This document shows, in pieces, positions 8,978 to 18,825 of a DNA stretch of 64,000 bases. The stretch covers positions 2,108,001-2,172,000 of the forward strand of contig NZ_FNTX01000002.1 of NCBI RefSeq assembly GCF_900105765.1. The letters are read 5' to 3'. This DNA is from Ruania alba. GTDB taxonomy: Bacteria > Actinomycetota > Actinomycetes > Actinomycetales > Beutenbergiaceae. The number at the start of each line of letters is the position of its first letter. Position 1 is the stretch's first letter. The notes under the pieces were generated by a model. That model had not been told where the DNA came from. It did no database searches and was given only the letters and a program-made list of their open reading frames with translations. The position numbers and the translations under genes are program-made.

Positions 8978-10114
8978 GTGGGCTTTGTCCAACTGGCTGA
9001 CGCCTACCCCTGGGACAAGGTCGCACCGTACGCCGAGCGTGCCCGCGCGCACGCCGACGGCATCGTGGACCTGTCCATCGGCACCCCCGTCGACCCCACC
9101 CCGGCCGTCGTGCAGGAGGCGCTGAGCGGTGCCGCCGACGCCCCCGGATACCCGACGGCGCACGGCACCCTGGCCTTGCGCGAGGCGGTGGCCGCCTGGT
9201 TCGCCGAGCGCCGCGGGGTGGCAGCGCTCGACCCCGACGGGGTGCTGCCGACCGTGGGGTCGAAGGAGCTGGTGGCCCAGCTGCCGTCGCTGCTGGGGCT
9301 GGGCCCGGACGACATCGTGGTGGTGCCGTCGGTGGCCTACCCGACCTACGCCGTCGGGGCCCGCCTGGCCGGGGCACAGGTGCTGGTGGCCGACGACGTG
9401 CAACTGTGGGCAGGAAACCCGGCCGTGCGCCTGGTCTGGGTCAATTCCCCGTCCAACCCCACCGGTGCGGTGCTCGGCTCCGAGCAGCTGCGCCAGGTGG
9501 TGACGGCGGCCCGTGAGATCGGGGCGCTGGTCGCCTCGGACGAGTGCTATGCCGAGCTCGCCTGGTCACCCGCGTTGACCGACCCGGCCGGTGACGGCGT
9601 CCCGTGCCTGCTGCAGGAGAGTGTCAGCGGTGGGGATCACACGGGGCTGCTGGTGGTGTACTCGTTGTCCAAGCAGTCGAACCTGGCCGGCTATCGGGCA
9701 GCGTTCGCCGCAGGCGATGCCGCGCTGGTGCATCGGATCCTGCAGTTGCGCCGGCACATGGGGATGATGGTCCCCGCACCGGTGCAGGCGGCGACCATCG
9801 CGGCGCTGGCCGACCACGCACACGTGCGGCAGCAGCGCGAACGATACGGCCGCCGTCGGGAATCTCTGCTCGGGGCGCTCGGCGAGGCCGGGTACGCCGT
9901 GGACCACTCCGAAGCCGGCCTGTACCTGTGGATCCGGCCGGCGGACGGGGCAGAACCTGCCGACTGCTGGTCGATGCTGAGCGACTTCGCCGACCGGGGG
10001 ATCTTGGTAGGCCCAGGGGAGTTCTACGGCAACGACAGCGGCGATCATGTGCGGGTGGCACTGACCGCCTCCGACGATCGGATCGCGCGCGCGGTGGAAC
10101 GGCTCCGGGTGTGA
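8978..10114 (+). CDS. dapC: Succinyldiaminopimelate transaminase DapC
   Basis: This PLP-dependent fold-type I aminotransferase of 378 residues forms N-succinyl-LL-diaminopimelate in the succinylase branch of lysine and peptidoglycan synthesis. It has the aminotransferase I/II pattern NSPSNPTG, an SDECYAEL segment and the PLP lysine in YSLSKQSNLAGYR near residue 232. The start is GTG directly after the fdxA stop, without its own ribosome-binding site, which suggests translational coupling. The next enzyme partner in the pathway, dapD, lies about 34 kb away at 43886-44830. The succinyl-DAP assignment rests on the fdxA context and on dapD in the same window. Confidence 0.93.
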   Translation: MGFVQLADAYPWDKVAPYAERARAHADGIVDLSIGTPVDPTPAVVQEALSGAADAPGYPTAHGTLALREAVAAWFAERRGVAALDPDGVLPTVGSKELVAQLPSLLGLGPDDIVVVPSVAYPTYAVGARLAGAQVLVADDVQLWAGNPAVRLVWVNSPSNPTGAVLGSEQLRQVVTAAREIGALVASDECYAELAWSPALTDPAGDGVPCLLQESVSGGDHTGLLVVYSLSKQSNLAGYRAAFAAGDAALVHRILQLRRHMGMMVPAPVQAATIAALADHAHVRQQRERYGRRRESLLGALGEAGYAVDHSEAGLYLWIRPADGAEPADCWSMLSDFADRGILVGPGEFYGNDSGDHVRVALTASDDRIARAVERLRV

Positions 10115-10239
10115 CAAGTCATACCCGCCAGAATTTCCCCAACCGCGCGATCCGCGGGTACGTTGTGTAGAGATTCTTTGCCTTCGGACTCGTTGGGGAG
10201 CCCGAGAAACGTTCTTCTTGACGCTAGGAAGGGACACTC

Positions 10240-11535
10240 ATGTCCGACGCCACCCTCACCCCCGCCACGTTCCGTGTGGACGACCACGAGCTCGAGTTCG
10301 CGCGTGTCCCGGCAGTGGAGGGCAATGACGGCGTCCATATCTCCAACCTGCTCAAGGAGACGGGGCTGGTCACGCTCGACTCCGGCTTCATGAACACCGC
10401 GAGCTGCGAGTCGAAGATCACCTACATCGACGGCGACGCCGGCATCCTGCGCTACCGCGGGTACCCGATCGAGCAGCTCGCCGAGCAGTCCTCCTTCCTC
10501 GAGGTGGCCTACCTGCTCATCAAGGGCGAGCTGCCGACGGCGACCGAGCTCTCCGCGTTCACCGAGCGGGTGGAACGGCACACCCACCTGCACGACAACT
10601 TCAAGGCCCTGATAGGCGCCTTCCCGCAGGACGCGCACCCGATGGCGGTGCTCTCCTCCGCGGTCTCCGCACTGCCGGGCTACTACCCGGAGAGTGTGGA
10701 CCCGTTCGACGAGAACGCCGTGGAGCTCGCCACCGTGCTGCTGCTCGCGAAGCTCCCGACGATCGCCGCCTACGCTTTCCGCCGGTCCCGCGGCGAGGAG
10801 ATGATCGGCCCGGACCAGTCCTTGGGCTACGTGCCGGACTTCCTGCGGATGAGCTTCGCCAACGGCGGCGGGTATGAGACGGACCCGGAGCTGGTCAAGG
10901 CGCTCAACCTGCTGCTCATCCTGCACGCCGATCACGAGCAGAACTGCTCCACCTCCACGGTGCGGATCGTCGGGTCCGCGCACGCGAACCTGTACGCGAG
11001 CGTCTCCGCGGGTATCGGCGCACTCTCCGGCCCGCTGCACGGTGGGGCGAACGAGGCGGTGCTCGCGATGCTGAACGACATCCAGTCCAGCGATGACGAC
11101 GTCGACACGTTCATGACGCGGGTGAAGAACAAGGAGCAGGGCGTGCGCCTGATGGGCTTCGGCCACCGGGTGTACAAGAACTACGACCCCCGTGCGGCCA
11201 TCGTCAAGGGGGTGGCGCACACAGTGCTGGAGAAGCTCGGCAAGAGCGACGAGCAGCTCGAGATCGCCATGCGCCTGGAGGAGATCGCGCTCTCCGACGA
11301 GTACTTCATCCAGCGCAAGCTCTACCCGAACGTGGACTTCTACACCGGCCTGATCTACAAGGCCATGGGCTTCCCGACGAACATGTTCACCCCGCTGTTC
11401 GCGGTGGGCCGCGCCCCGGGCTGGATCGCCCAGTGGCGCGAGATGATGAACGACCCGACCACGAAGATCGGCCGTCCGCGTCAGGTCTACACCGGGCACG
11501 CGGAGCGGGAGTACGTGGGCGTCGACGCACGCTGA
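10240..11535 (+). CDS. gltA: Citrate synthase
   Basis: Citrate synthase condenses oxaloacetate with acetyl-CoA at the entry of the TCA cycle. The 431-residue protein has the hexameric-type layout: an N-terminal beta domain (TYIDGDAGILRYRGYPIEQL), LILHADHEQNCSTSTVR, the GPLHGGANE stretch, and GFGHRVYKNYDPRA with a catalytic-type histidine near 309. The ATG at 10240 follows AGGAAGGGA at 10226-10233 at ideal spacing. The 125-base upstream gap contains GTACGTTGTGTAGAG, which may include a -10 element. A methylcitrate synthase role is less likely because no prp genes accompany it. A 60-nt stem-loop repeat lies downstream. Confidence 0.96.
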   Translation: MSDATLTPATFRVDDHELEFARVPAVEGNDGVHISNLLKETGLVTLDSGFMNTASCESKITYIDGDAGILRYRGYPIEQLAEQSSFLEVAYLLIKGELPTATELSAFTERVERHTHLHDNFKALIGAFPQDAHPMAVLSSAVSALPGYYPESVDPFDENAVELATVLLLAKLPTIAAYAFRRSRGEEMIGPDQSLGYVPDFLRMSFANGGGYETDPELVKALNLLLILHADHEQNCSTSTVRIVGSAHANLYASVSAGIGALSGPLHGGANEAVLAMLNDIQSSDDDVDTFMTRVKNKEQGVRLMGFGHRVYKNYDPRAAIVKGVAHTVLEKLGKSDEQLEIAMRLEEIALSDEYFIQRKLYPNVDFYTGLIYKAMGFPTNMFTPLFAVGRAPGWIAQWREMMNDPTTKIGRPRQVYTGHAEREYVGVDAR

Positions 11536-11606
11536 CCGGGCCACCGCGGCGTCCGGCACCCCACCCCGCCCCACCCCACCCCGCCGAGCGCACCACCCCG
11601 CCTCCC

Positions 11607-11666
11607 GCCGAGCGCAACCCTGTGCGGGATTTCCTCGCCGAAAAGCCGCGCAAGATTGCGCTCGGC
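11607..11666. repeat. 60-nt palindromic stem-loop repeat, copy 2
   Basis: Perfect 11-bp outer arms GCCGAGCGCAA (11607-11617) and TTGCGCTCGGC (11656-11666) enclose an inner stem that pairs TGTGCGG at 11621-11627 with CCGCGCA at 11646-11652 through one wobble, and a loop with GCCGAAAA. Length and layout equal copy 1 at 4042-4101. At stem position 6/55 the A-T pair of copy 1 is a G-C pair here. A truncated half copy (CCGCCGAGCGCA) lies at 11581-11592 in a C-rich tract. It follows the gltA stop by 71 bases. Confidence 0.75.
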
Positions 11667-11764
11667 GCTAGCGTGTGTGCATGGGGAACGCCGGGTTGAG
11701 GGTCGCGCCCGGTGGTGTGCCGGGTGACGTTCCGACGGCGGAGGAGCGTGTCGGTCAGTCGGCA

Positions 11765-12433
11765 ATGAGACTCGTATCGGTGCGGGTGGTGCTCCTCGTC
11801 GCACTGCTGCTGGCCGCGGTGCCGGCAGCCACCCAGGCTTACGACGAGCCGCTGCACCAGTTGCGTGCGGACCTGGAAACGGGACGGGTCACCTCGATGG
11901 AGATCGAGCGACCCGAGCCGGGGATGGGTGCTGAAGGGCAGTTCGCCGTGCGTTGGGACGCGGGTCTTTTCGACTCCATCACACGGTACGAGTACTCCTC
12001 CGAACGTGACATCGACGAGGGCGCCGAGCTCGTCGCTCAGGCTCGGGCCGCCGGGGTGGATGTCGCACTCGTTGATCTGGACAACGACGTCGTCGCGATC
12101 GACGGACTCTTCGCCCGGCAACTGGCCCCGGTCGTCCTGCTGGGGTGGATCGGTGCCCTGGTATTCCTCGCCAAGGGACCGCAGCCCTGGTTCGCCACGA
12201 AATGGGCATGGTTCTGGTTGACTGCGGCGATTCCGGCGCTGTGGTTGGTCTTTCTGCTCGCGGAGCCGCGCCCATTGTGGCTGAGCGCCCGCCTGGCCCG
12301 GGCCGGGCGGGAGCCGGTGCAGCTGCTCCAGCAGCGAGACGCGCGGCTCACCGGCGGATGGGCCTTCCTCATCGGCTGTGTCGCGTCCTCGATCCTGGCG
12401 TGGTCGGGGCTGCCGATGCTGTCCGGCTGGTAA
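11765..12433 (+). CDS. Putative membrane protein of unknown function
   Basis: The predicted product has about 222 residues. It has an N-terminal hydrophobic segment (SVRVVLLVALLLAAVPAATQA) and a soluble region of ~85 residues that would face outside. Three further hydrophobic stretches follow: LAPVVLLGWIGALVFLA, WFWLTAAIPALWLVFLLA and GWAFLIGCVASSILAW. I do not recognise the family. The start is uncertain: ATG 11765 gives the best signal-anchor, but ATG 11681 in the same frame also works and neither has a good ribosome-binding site. The gene ends 35 bases before the left inverted repeat of the island. Confidence 0.6.
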   Translation: MRLVSVRVVLLVALLLAAVPAATQAYDEPLHQLRADLETGRVTSMEIERPEPGMGAEGQFAVRWDAGLFDSITRYEYSSERDIDEGAELVAQARAAGVDVALVDLDNDVVAIDGLFARQLAPVVLLGWIGALVFLAKGPQPWFATKWAWFWLTAAIPALWLVFLLAEPRPLWLSARLARAGREPVQLLQQRDARLTGGWAFLIGCVASSILAWSGLPMLSGW

Positions 12434-12468
12434 TCGTTCGGTCCCTGACCGACATACCTTCCACGCGA

Positions 12469-12487
12469 CTAGGGCGTGTTGAACAAG
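12469..12487 (+). repeat. Left terminal inverted repeat of the island
   Basis: CTAGGGCGTGTTGAACAAG matches the inverted right end at 24811-24829 in the first 14 positions and again in CAA after one mismatch. It lies 35 bases after the stop of the membrane protein gene. The motif resembles the ends of IS5-type insertion sequences in general form; that relation is from memory and untested. Confidence 0.7.
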
Positions 12488-12859
12488 TGGATTCGGCTAG
12501 GTGCGTCTTGAACGGTGACGCAGTAGGAGATCTCCGACGACGTGTGGGCTGTGATGGAGCCGTTGATGCCGACGGTATCGGACCGGTCGTGGTGGTGCTC
12601 CGGCATGCGGCCAGCTCCACCGAGGCGCCGGTGAAGATCTTCACTCTCGGAACCCCGGCGGATGTCGCCGGGGTGTGGGTGGCGGGCGAGCAACTGGACG
12701 CGTGGACGCTCGGGCAGTGGATACCCCCGCCTGAAGGTGGAGCGGTTCGCCGCCCACAGCCGGTCCACCCACGGATCCAGTGCTACTGCCACGTCTGCCG
12801 GTTGAAAGCGCACCGCCACTGTCCGACGGACACCCGCACCCTCGGACGGGTGTCCACGA
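12488..12859. other. Non-coding stretch inside the left end of the island
   Basis: These 372 bases between the inverted repeat and the stop codon of the large phosphoesterase gene hold no gene I can support. A minus-strand frame of 116 residues (12469-12819) and a plus-strand frame both stay open, but neither shows a recognisable motif or a start signal. It could be a decayed transposase or the ordinary 3' flank. No strong terminator hairpin was found for the gene ending at 12860. Confidence 0.4.
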
Positions 12860-15800
12860 TCAGCCGCTGCAGACGGCGTCCTCAGGAGCGACCGTCACAT
12901 CGACGTGACCACCACCCGGGCTGAAGGCGATGCAACGGGTCTCCTCGGCGGCGCCGTCCGGACTGGTAGCGCGGTACTGCAGCAGTTGACGATCGGACCG
13001 CTTCAGGTCGAACGGGCCGGAGTACACCTCCCAGTCGCTCTCGTCGCCGAACCGGTACTCGATGTGACCGATACCGGCTCCAGCATCCTCGGCAGTCAGC
13101 GTGACCGTGACCCGATTGCCACCCGTGTAACTGGCCGTCGTGGTCGGCTCCTCGACGACTGTCACTACCCGCGATCCGATCGCTTGGTTGCCATTGGTGT
13201 CTTCGACGACATAGGTGAGTGCGTACACGCCAGGAGAGGTGGTGTCGACACCGCCGATGACTTCGATGCGGTCACTCACATCACCGTCGGTGCTGTCCAC
13301 GGCGCTGACGCCCTCGAGCACATCGAACGCCGTGCCCACGGTGACAGTCGTAGCCTCCGGGATCGTCAACACCGGCGGCTGGGTGTCCGTGCCGGCGGGC
13401 GTCGCCACGAAGGTGCCGCCGAACTGGCTGATCACGCCCGTGGGTTCGGCCGCCTCCCTGCTCACCGCGATCCAGGCATATCGCTGCCCTTCCGTCAGAC
13501 CGCTCCACGTCACGGTCGCCGGGAAGCCGGACGCCACCGTCTGCGTACCGATGACGTTCTCGGTCGGCGCGGCCACCGCAAGACCGTCCGTGGCGAACGA
13601 CGTCTGGCGGGTGGTCAAGTTGACCGGCACGGTGAGGTTGTCCTCGGCGCCGTTGTAACGGTCGATGGGCTCCGGTGTCGTCTTGGGCGAGCTGCCGTGA
13701 TCGTATTCGGTGGCTCCGAAGTCATCGAGGAACGGTGAGTAGGTGTCGACCGACATCGTGTTCTCCTCGGTGTCGAACTGCAGCATGCGCAGGAAGCTTG
13801 CGCCGAGGGCGAGCTTGTCTGTCGCGAGGTGATCCCACAAGCCGTCGCCGTCGACGTCGATCTTTCCCGCGTCAGCTCCGGTTCCGACGATGCACTGCGT
13901 CGCGGGGTCGAGCCCGGCTGCGGCGCAGCGCTCGGGTGTGAACACGCGCTCTGCCGGAACCAGGTACCCCTGGTAATCGGCGAGCATCTGTACCACGCGG
14001 GTGGTCCCGTCAGAACTACGGACCGTCTCGACGTTCGTGCCCACGCCGTGGAAGTGACCGCCGAGCACCAGGAAGACGTTCTCGTTGTTCCTGATCACCT
14101 GGTCGTACAGTCTGCCTCCGTCGGCGCCCCGCGCTGCGTTCCGTCCGTCAGGCTGGCTCGAGGCGCCGAGGTAGCCGTGAGTGGTAAGGATTCCGTTGCG
14201 GTCACTGAACCGTTCGAAAACAGAATCGGCCCAATCGACTTCCTCGTCCGTCGCGCCGTAGGACAGGCCGACTGCGACGAAGTCGAGGCCACCGGCAGAG
14301 AAGAGTACGTAGCTGTTCGAACTGTCCTCGCCGCGGGCGGTCACTTCACCGGTATCGGGATCGGTGACCTCGTCGATGGCGTGGTATGAGGCGTCCTCCG
14401 GCCACAGTGTCTCCGCTTGCTCGTAGTAGGCCGATGCCGGGAAGAACTGGGCGAATGGAGACAGGGGACCGTTGTGGTTGCCGTTGTGGTTGTCGTGGTT
14501 CCCTGCCACGGTCTGGTTCGGAATGCCGGTGCTCCATAGCGACTCGTGGACCTCGCGTGCGATCTCGTATTCGCTCCGCACCTGTTCCTGGATGCCCGGG
14601 ACCTCGCCGTCTGCGGTGGTGTAGTCATAGACGGACGACCCGTCCATCGGGTCCTCGGCCTCCGGATCGAACTGCAGGTCGTTGATCGACACTTCGCTGT
14701 TGATGACGTCTCCGGTGTTGGCCACGTAGCTGATGCTGCGTTCCTCCTGGTTCGCCGCGATCCACTCGTTCTGGGCCAGGAGGGCCTCGCGGAAGACCGC
14801 GGATTCCTCCGGGGTGTTTGTAGCGCCGTCGATGTGCTGCCAGGGCAGGCTGCTCGGCCAGCCGTGGTCGCTGCCGGAGGCGACCTCGGTCGTGTACTGC
14901 TGGTCGGTGTAGTGCACGAAGGAGAAGTCGTAGTCCTCCGGGTCCTCGAACCTGTCCCTCGCTTCTGGCAAGCCCGCGGAGGCGTCCCGCGGTGACAGGT
15001 TGTCGAGGAACGGATCCTCTGCGGTGACCAGCACGTGCGCCACGGGGCGCTCAGCATTGCTGGTGTCGATCATGCGTGGCTGTAGCTCTCCCTGCAGGTG
15101 CGTGTCATCATCAGCCACGCCCGATGCCACATCGATCATGTCCCACTGCTCGCTGTTGACGTCCCAGGTCCACAGCCGCGCCATGCGGGCCGGGTCCACC
15201 TGGCCGTTCCACAGCAACTGCTGACCACGCTCGCTGCTGGGCAGCTCGACGTCGTAGCGCTGGAACGGGTAACCGCTGCCGGTGGCGGGCGTCTCGACGA
15301 CTTCGCCGTCATCGGGCGTCAGCGAGCCGGTGATCTCGGTGAGATCGTCGATGTCGCTGGTGAAGTCGAGTCCCAGATGCTCCGGCGAGTCGCCGACAGT
15401 TCCCTGCACGCCGCCGGACGCTTCGGTGATCTCGGCCTCCTGGAAGGTGGTCGTGACCTGCTCGCTTGAGCCGGTCGCGATCGCCGAGAGGGTCACGGCA
15501 CCGCTGCCCTGACCGGTGTCAGTGCCCCCACCGGCCGGGATGTTCGGCGAAGTGAACGGGATCGTCCAGTCCAGCGGGCGTCCGAACACATCAACAGTGG
15601 TGATGGCGATCTCGTGGTCGCCGGCGGCCATGCCTGCACCGATGACGTCACCGAGCTCGATCGGCTCACCGTCGAGCAGGTACTGCCATCCCGTCGCAAG
15701 CGTTCGATCGCTGACCCGGACGTCGAATTCCTCGGGTGTGGTCAGGTGCGACCCAGCAGCCGGGTTGGAGGCGATGAGCTCAGGAGAGCCGATCCGATCG

Positions 15801-17442
15801 CCGAACGAATCCCGGTCCAGCTGTGCGGCTTGGTCAGCGCTGAGCGCCGAGCTCCAGATTCGAGCGTGACCGACCGTGACCGCCGCCGGGCTCTCGATGT
15901 CGCCACGGCCCTTCACGTCGGATCCGATGGCGAAGTAGCGCACGTAGGGCTCGATGCTCGAGCCGGCTGTCGGCGCTTTGACGTTTCCGACCGTGTTCGA
16001 GGAGTTGACGGCCTGGAGCGTGCCATCGACATAGAGCGCGACTTGGGTGCCGTCGAACGTTGCAACGACGCTGTGCCAGACTCCGCTATCGATCGGTGCC
16101 GAGGTCACGCTCCGGTAGCCGCCGTTGATGTGGAACGAGGCCACGATCGACGAATCGCTCAGGTGCAGTCCGAAGCCGCCCGCACTCTTGCCGGCACAGA
16201 AGTGCGCGGCGCTGTCCATAGGGAGATCCTCGTGCACCATCACGTCGCACTGCAGGGTGATGCCCTCGCCCGCCCAGGTGTCATCCGACCAGGTCGAGAT
16301 GTCATCAGTGCGCGGCATGCCGGTGTCAGCCCACGCACTCTGGAGAGGGTAGAAGGCATGGTCGTTCGCGCCGTCTGTGGTGTATGCGTAACTGGGCTGG
16401 CTCGCGAACGCGGTGCTGCGTGCGATGTCTGCCGAGCCCGTCACCTGCGGTTCGCGAGCAGCGGGCGAGTGGTCGTGGAACGGGGCATCCGGGTCGGAGA
16501 AGTCGACGTCAAGGACGTCGGCGTGCGGCAGGTCGACGTCAGGGATCGCCGGTCGCTCAGCCCGCCACAGATCCAGTACCTGCTCTTCGGTGAGCACGCT
16601 GCTCCATGCGCGTGAAGCCGCGATGTCGACGTTCCCGGGAGTTGAGAAACCGTCGGCGGTCGGCTGCCCTCCGATACCCCACTTCGGGACCGAATCGACT
16701 CGCAGTTGCGTGTACGGGCCGAGATGATTACGACCGGTTCCGGAACCATTGCCGGGTTCGACCGGAAGCTCCCAGGCGGGCTGACCGTCGAGGTAGAGCT
16801 TGATCTCACCGTCGCCCACGGTCGCTACCGCGTGCACCCATTCGCCGGGCTGCACCGGGATCGGTGCAGTTGCCGTGTTCCGGTGGGCCGACGTCGATGT
16901 GGCCTGGAACCGGAGGAACTCACCCGTTGCCGGCAGGTAGAACCCGTAGCCCTCCGGGCCGCCCGAGCAGATCCGGTTGGTCTGACCCGAGGGAACCGGG
17001 ATGTCGCCGTCATAGCGGAAGAAGCACTCGAAGGTGCCGCCGTCGAGCACGTCTGCTCCGTCGACGTGTCCTGGGTCGCTGGTCGACCAGGCGTCGGGAA
17101 TGTCGACGACGAGGGCACCCGTGCCAGTGCTGGTCCTGTCGTCGTCGGGCGCGAAGTCCGCGACATGACGCTGCACGGACTCGTCGTACTCGATCGACGG
17201 CGCGACGCCCTGAGTGGTCACGGTGCGGTCCCGCGTGTGCTCGACCGGGCCCTCGGAGGTGAAGTCGATGCTGAAGATGTCGGGCTCAGGCACTGTGGCG
17301 CTCGCGGTCTCAGCGACCGTCGGCTGTGTATCCGGGCTCGCAAGAGCCGGAGTGCTCACCCCCCGATCGCAAGGACCGTGAACGCAGTCACCCCCGCGAC
17401 CACCTTTCGACGGCTGGCTCTGCTCACTTTCCACGTCGTCAT
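12860..17442 (-). CDS. Large secreted LamG/metallophosphoesterase protein, frameshifted in the signal peptide
   Basis: The mature frame encodes about 1,500 residues (numbered here from GTG 17434). Two LamG-like jelly-roll domains lie at about 50-290 and 310-545, and a calcineurin-like metallophosphoesterase domain at about 840-1235 with YTDQQ, NTGDV, GNHDNHNG, TTHGYLG and GGHFHG metal-site motifs. A DUF5011-type domain (about 1350-1431) and an OmpL47-like C-terminal domain follow. The ATG at 17442 has AGGAG at ideal spacing and opens a signal peptide (MTTWKVSRASRRKVVAGV...), but that frame stops after 28 residues. One extra G in the six-G run (C run 17359-17364) would join it to VSTPALA|SPDTQ, a good cleavage site. 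Either the gene is out of frame, the run is a sequencing error, or the length varies. It probably hydrolyses a phosphodiester or phosphomonoester of an extracellular glycan or lipid. Confidence 0.85.
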
Positions 17443-17466
17443 TGGCGTGCTCCTATTAAGTGTCTG

Positions 17467-17495
17467 CATATCGACATTTGTATCGCACTTGTCAA
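17467..17495 (-). promoter_or_regulatory. Sigma-A-type promoter of the LamG/phosphoesterase gene
   Basis: On the minus strand TTGACA (17490-17495) is followed after 17 bases by GATATG (17467-17472), 25 bases before the ATG at 17442 with its AGGAG. The -35 element is a perfect consensus, unusual in this GC-rich window. The surrounding ~100 bases are clearly richer in AT than the neighbouring genes. Confidence 0.6.
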
Positions 17496-18014
17496 GAGGA
17501 AACGGATCTATCGGCTCGTGTTCATGGCGCGTTAACACAGATTTAATTGTCGGCACCACGATTTACTGGGAAGTGGCCAACACGTGATGTCAGGTTTCGT
17601 TGAATCTCTGGAGGTGCAATTGGCTTTGTCGGTCCCGTGCGTGGCGCTTTGGATCTCCTTCTCCGTGCGGTGGCCGAGCCGGGCCAGGCAGGACCGCAGG
17701 CCGGCGTCTGGGCAGGTAACAGTGCCCTCGCTGGCAGTCTGAAGGTAGGCGGTGATGTCAGCGAGTGATCGAGCAGGCGTTCTATCACTGGGTGGTGCGT
17801 GCAGATGATGGGCCGCCGCTGTCTGCCTTTGAATATGATGAGTTCTGCCGGTTGATATAAGAGGGCAGGGAGTAGCGACAGGAGCACCATTCTGGCGAAT
17901 GGTCGCAACCTGAAGATGGTCGGCGATGGTGTCTACATTTCAACCTCGCAGGGTGGCTGTACCCGGCTACCGCTGGCCGGGGTTCTATCGGAAATGGCGG
18001 GCAGTGGCGTACGG
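17496..18014. other. Intergenic region with possible decayed coding sequence
   Basis: No gene can be supported here. A minus-strand frame of 121 residues (17543-17908) lacks motifs and a good start. A short plus-strand stretch at about 17764-17860 reads VIEQAFYHWVVRADDGP in frame and looks protein-like, but is closed by stops on both sides, as a gene relic would be. The region is lower in GC than the flanking genes. Confidence 0.35.
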
Positions 18015-18797
18015 TCAGGTCGACATGCGATCGAGCGCGGCCATCGCGTCAGGAACCCAACCGGCGTCCCACCGGTGCTCGTGCTTGGAGTCGTTGGCGT
18101 AGACGTGCGGAATATCGAGGTCGTCCATGAGGTCATGGGCTGCGGTCAGGTGGTCGTACGTCCACGCGGGCGCGTTCTTGCCGAAGTTGGCGTACCCGTA
18201 CAGGCCGATCCGCGGGGCGGGCCCGAGGCTCTGGCCTCGAGTCCGGAGCAGGTGCGGGATCGCGAAGTCCTGGAAGTGCTCCGCGTTCGGCCAGAAGTAG
18301 GGCATCTCCCACTGGTCGGGCTGTTCCTTCATGATCGGCGCGTCGTGGGCGGCAGCAGCGGTGAACAGGTCCGGGTACCGGAGCAGCAGTTGTAGCGCAG
18401 CCGAGCCTGCCTTGCTGTGGCCGATCAGGAGCCTGGTGGCACCTGGGTACAACCCGTTGATGAACGGCACCACGTCCTCGATGAAGTACAGAACCTGCTG
18501 GAACATCTGCTGGTCCGGTAGGTCCGTCATCCACGGCCAGTCCGAGTAGCTCGGGGCCACGGCCACCATGCCGTACCTGTTGTGCAGATCGTTCCTGAGA
18601 ATCTCATCGAGGCCGTCACCCGAGCGGTGGCTGAGTTCCGGGCTGGACGGCAGCACGAACGTGACACGGCGCGGCGCCGCGGCGTCCGCCGCGTCGGGTT
18701 CGAGTACCCTGATGATCGTCTCGAACATCTGCCGATCCGACTTGACGGTGTACTGCAGGTAGTTCAGCCGCAGGGGGCCGGAGTAGTTCGCAGGCAC
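18015..18797 (-). CDS. Alpha/beta hydrolase (esterase-like)
   Basis: This predicted cytoplasmic hydrolase of 260 residues has the nucleophile elbow GHSKAG near residue 128 inside RLLIGHSKAGSAALQLLLRY, preceded by a typical strand-helix segment and followed by DAP and a C-terminal KHEHRW region that may supply the acid and histidine. It resembles the esterase D / dienelactone-type branch of the alpha/beta hydrolase fold. GTG 18797 is chosen because GAGAGG lies at 18804-18809; an in-frame GTG at 18842 would overlap the permease gene. It is the last gene of a four-gene minus-strand operon with the sugar transporter, so it probably removes an acyl or ester group from the imported compound. The substrate is unknown. 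Confidence 0.8.
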   Translation of the reverse strand: MPANYSGPLRLNYLQYTVKSDRQMFETIIRVLEPDAADAAAPRRVTFVLPSSPELSHRSGDGLDEILRNDLHNRYGMVAVAPSYSDWPWMTDLPDQQMFQQVLYFIEDVVPFINGLYPGATRLLIGHSKAGSAALQLLLRYPDLFTAAAAHDAPIMKEQPDQWEMPYFWPNAEHFQDFAIPHLLRTRGQSLGPAPRIGLYGYANFGKNAPAWTYDHLTAAHDLMDDLDIPHVYANDSKHEHRWDAGWVPDAMAALDRMST

Positions 18798-18825
18798 TGG
18801 CTTCCTCTCAAGGTCTCGAACTTCG

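Noticed and set aside
12469-12819. Minus-strand frame of 116 residues at the left island end, considered as a transposase remnant
   Set aside because: No DDE-type or other transposase motif can be seen, and its end runs through the inverted repeat itself.
17434-17436. GTG at 17434 as the start of the LamG/phosphoesterase gene
   Set aside because: It gives the longest unbroken frame, but it has no ribosome-binding site at usable distance and the N-terminus would lack a signal peptide. ATG 17442 has AGGAG and a signal peptide, so a frameshift is the better explanation.
17543-17908. Minus-strand frame of 121 residues in the island
   Set aside because: It has no motif, an odd composition and no start signal; the region is better described as non-coding or decayed.
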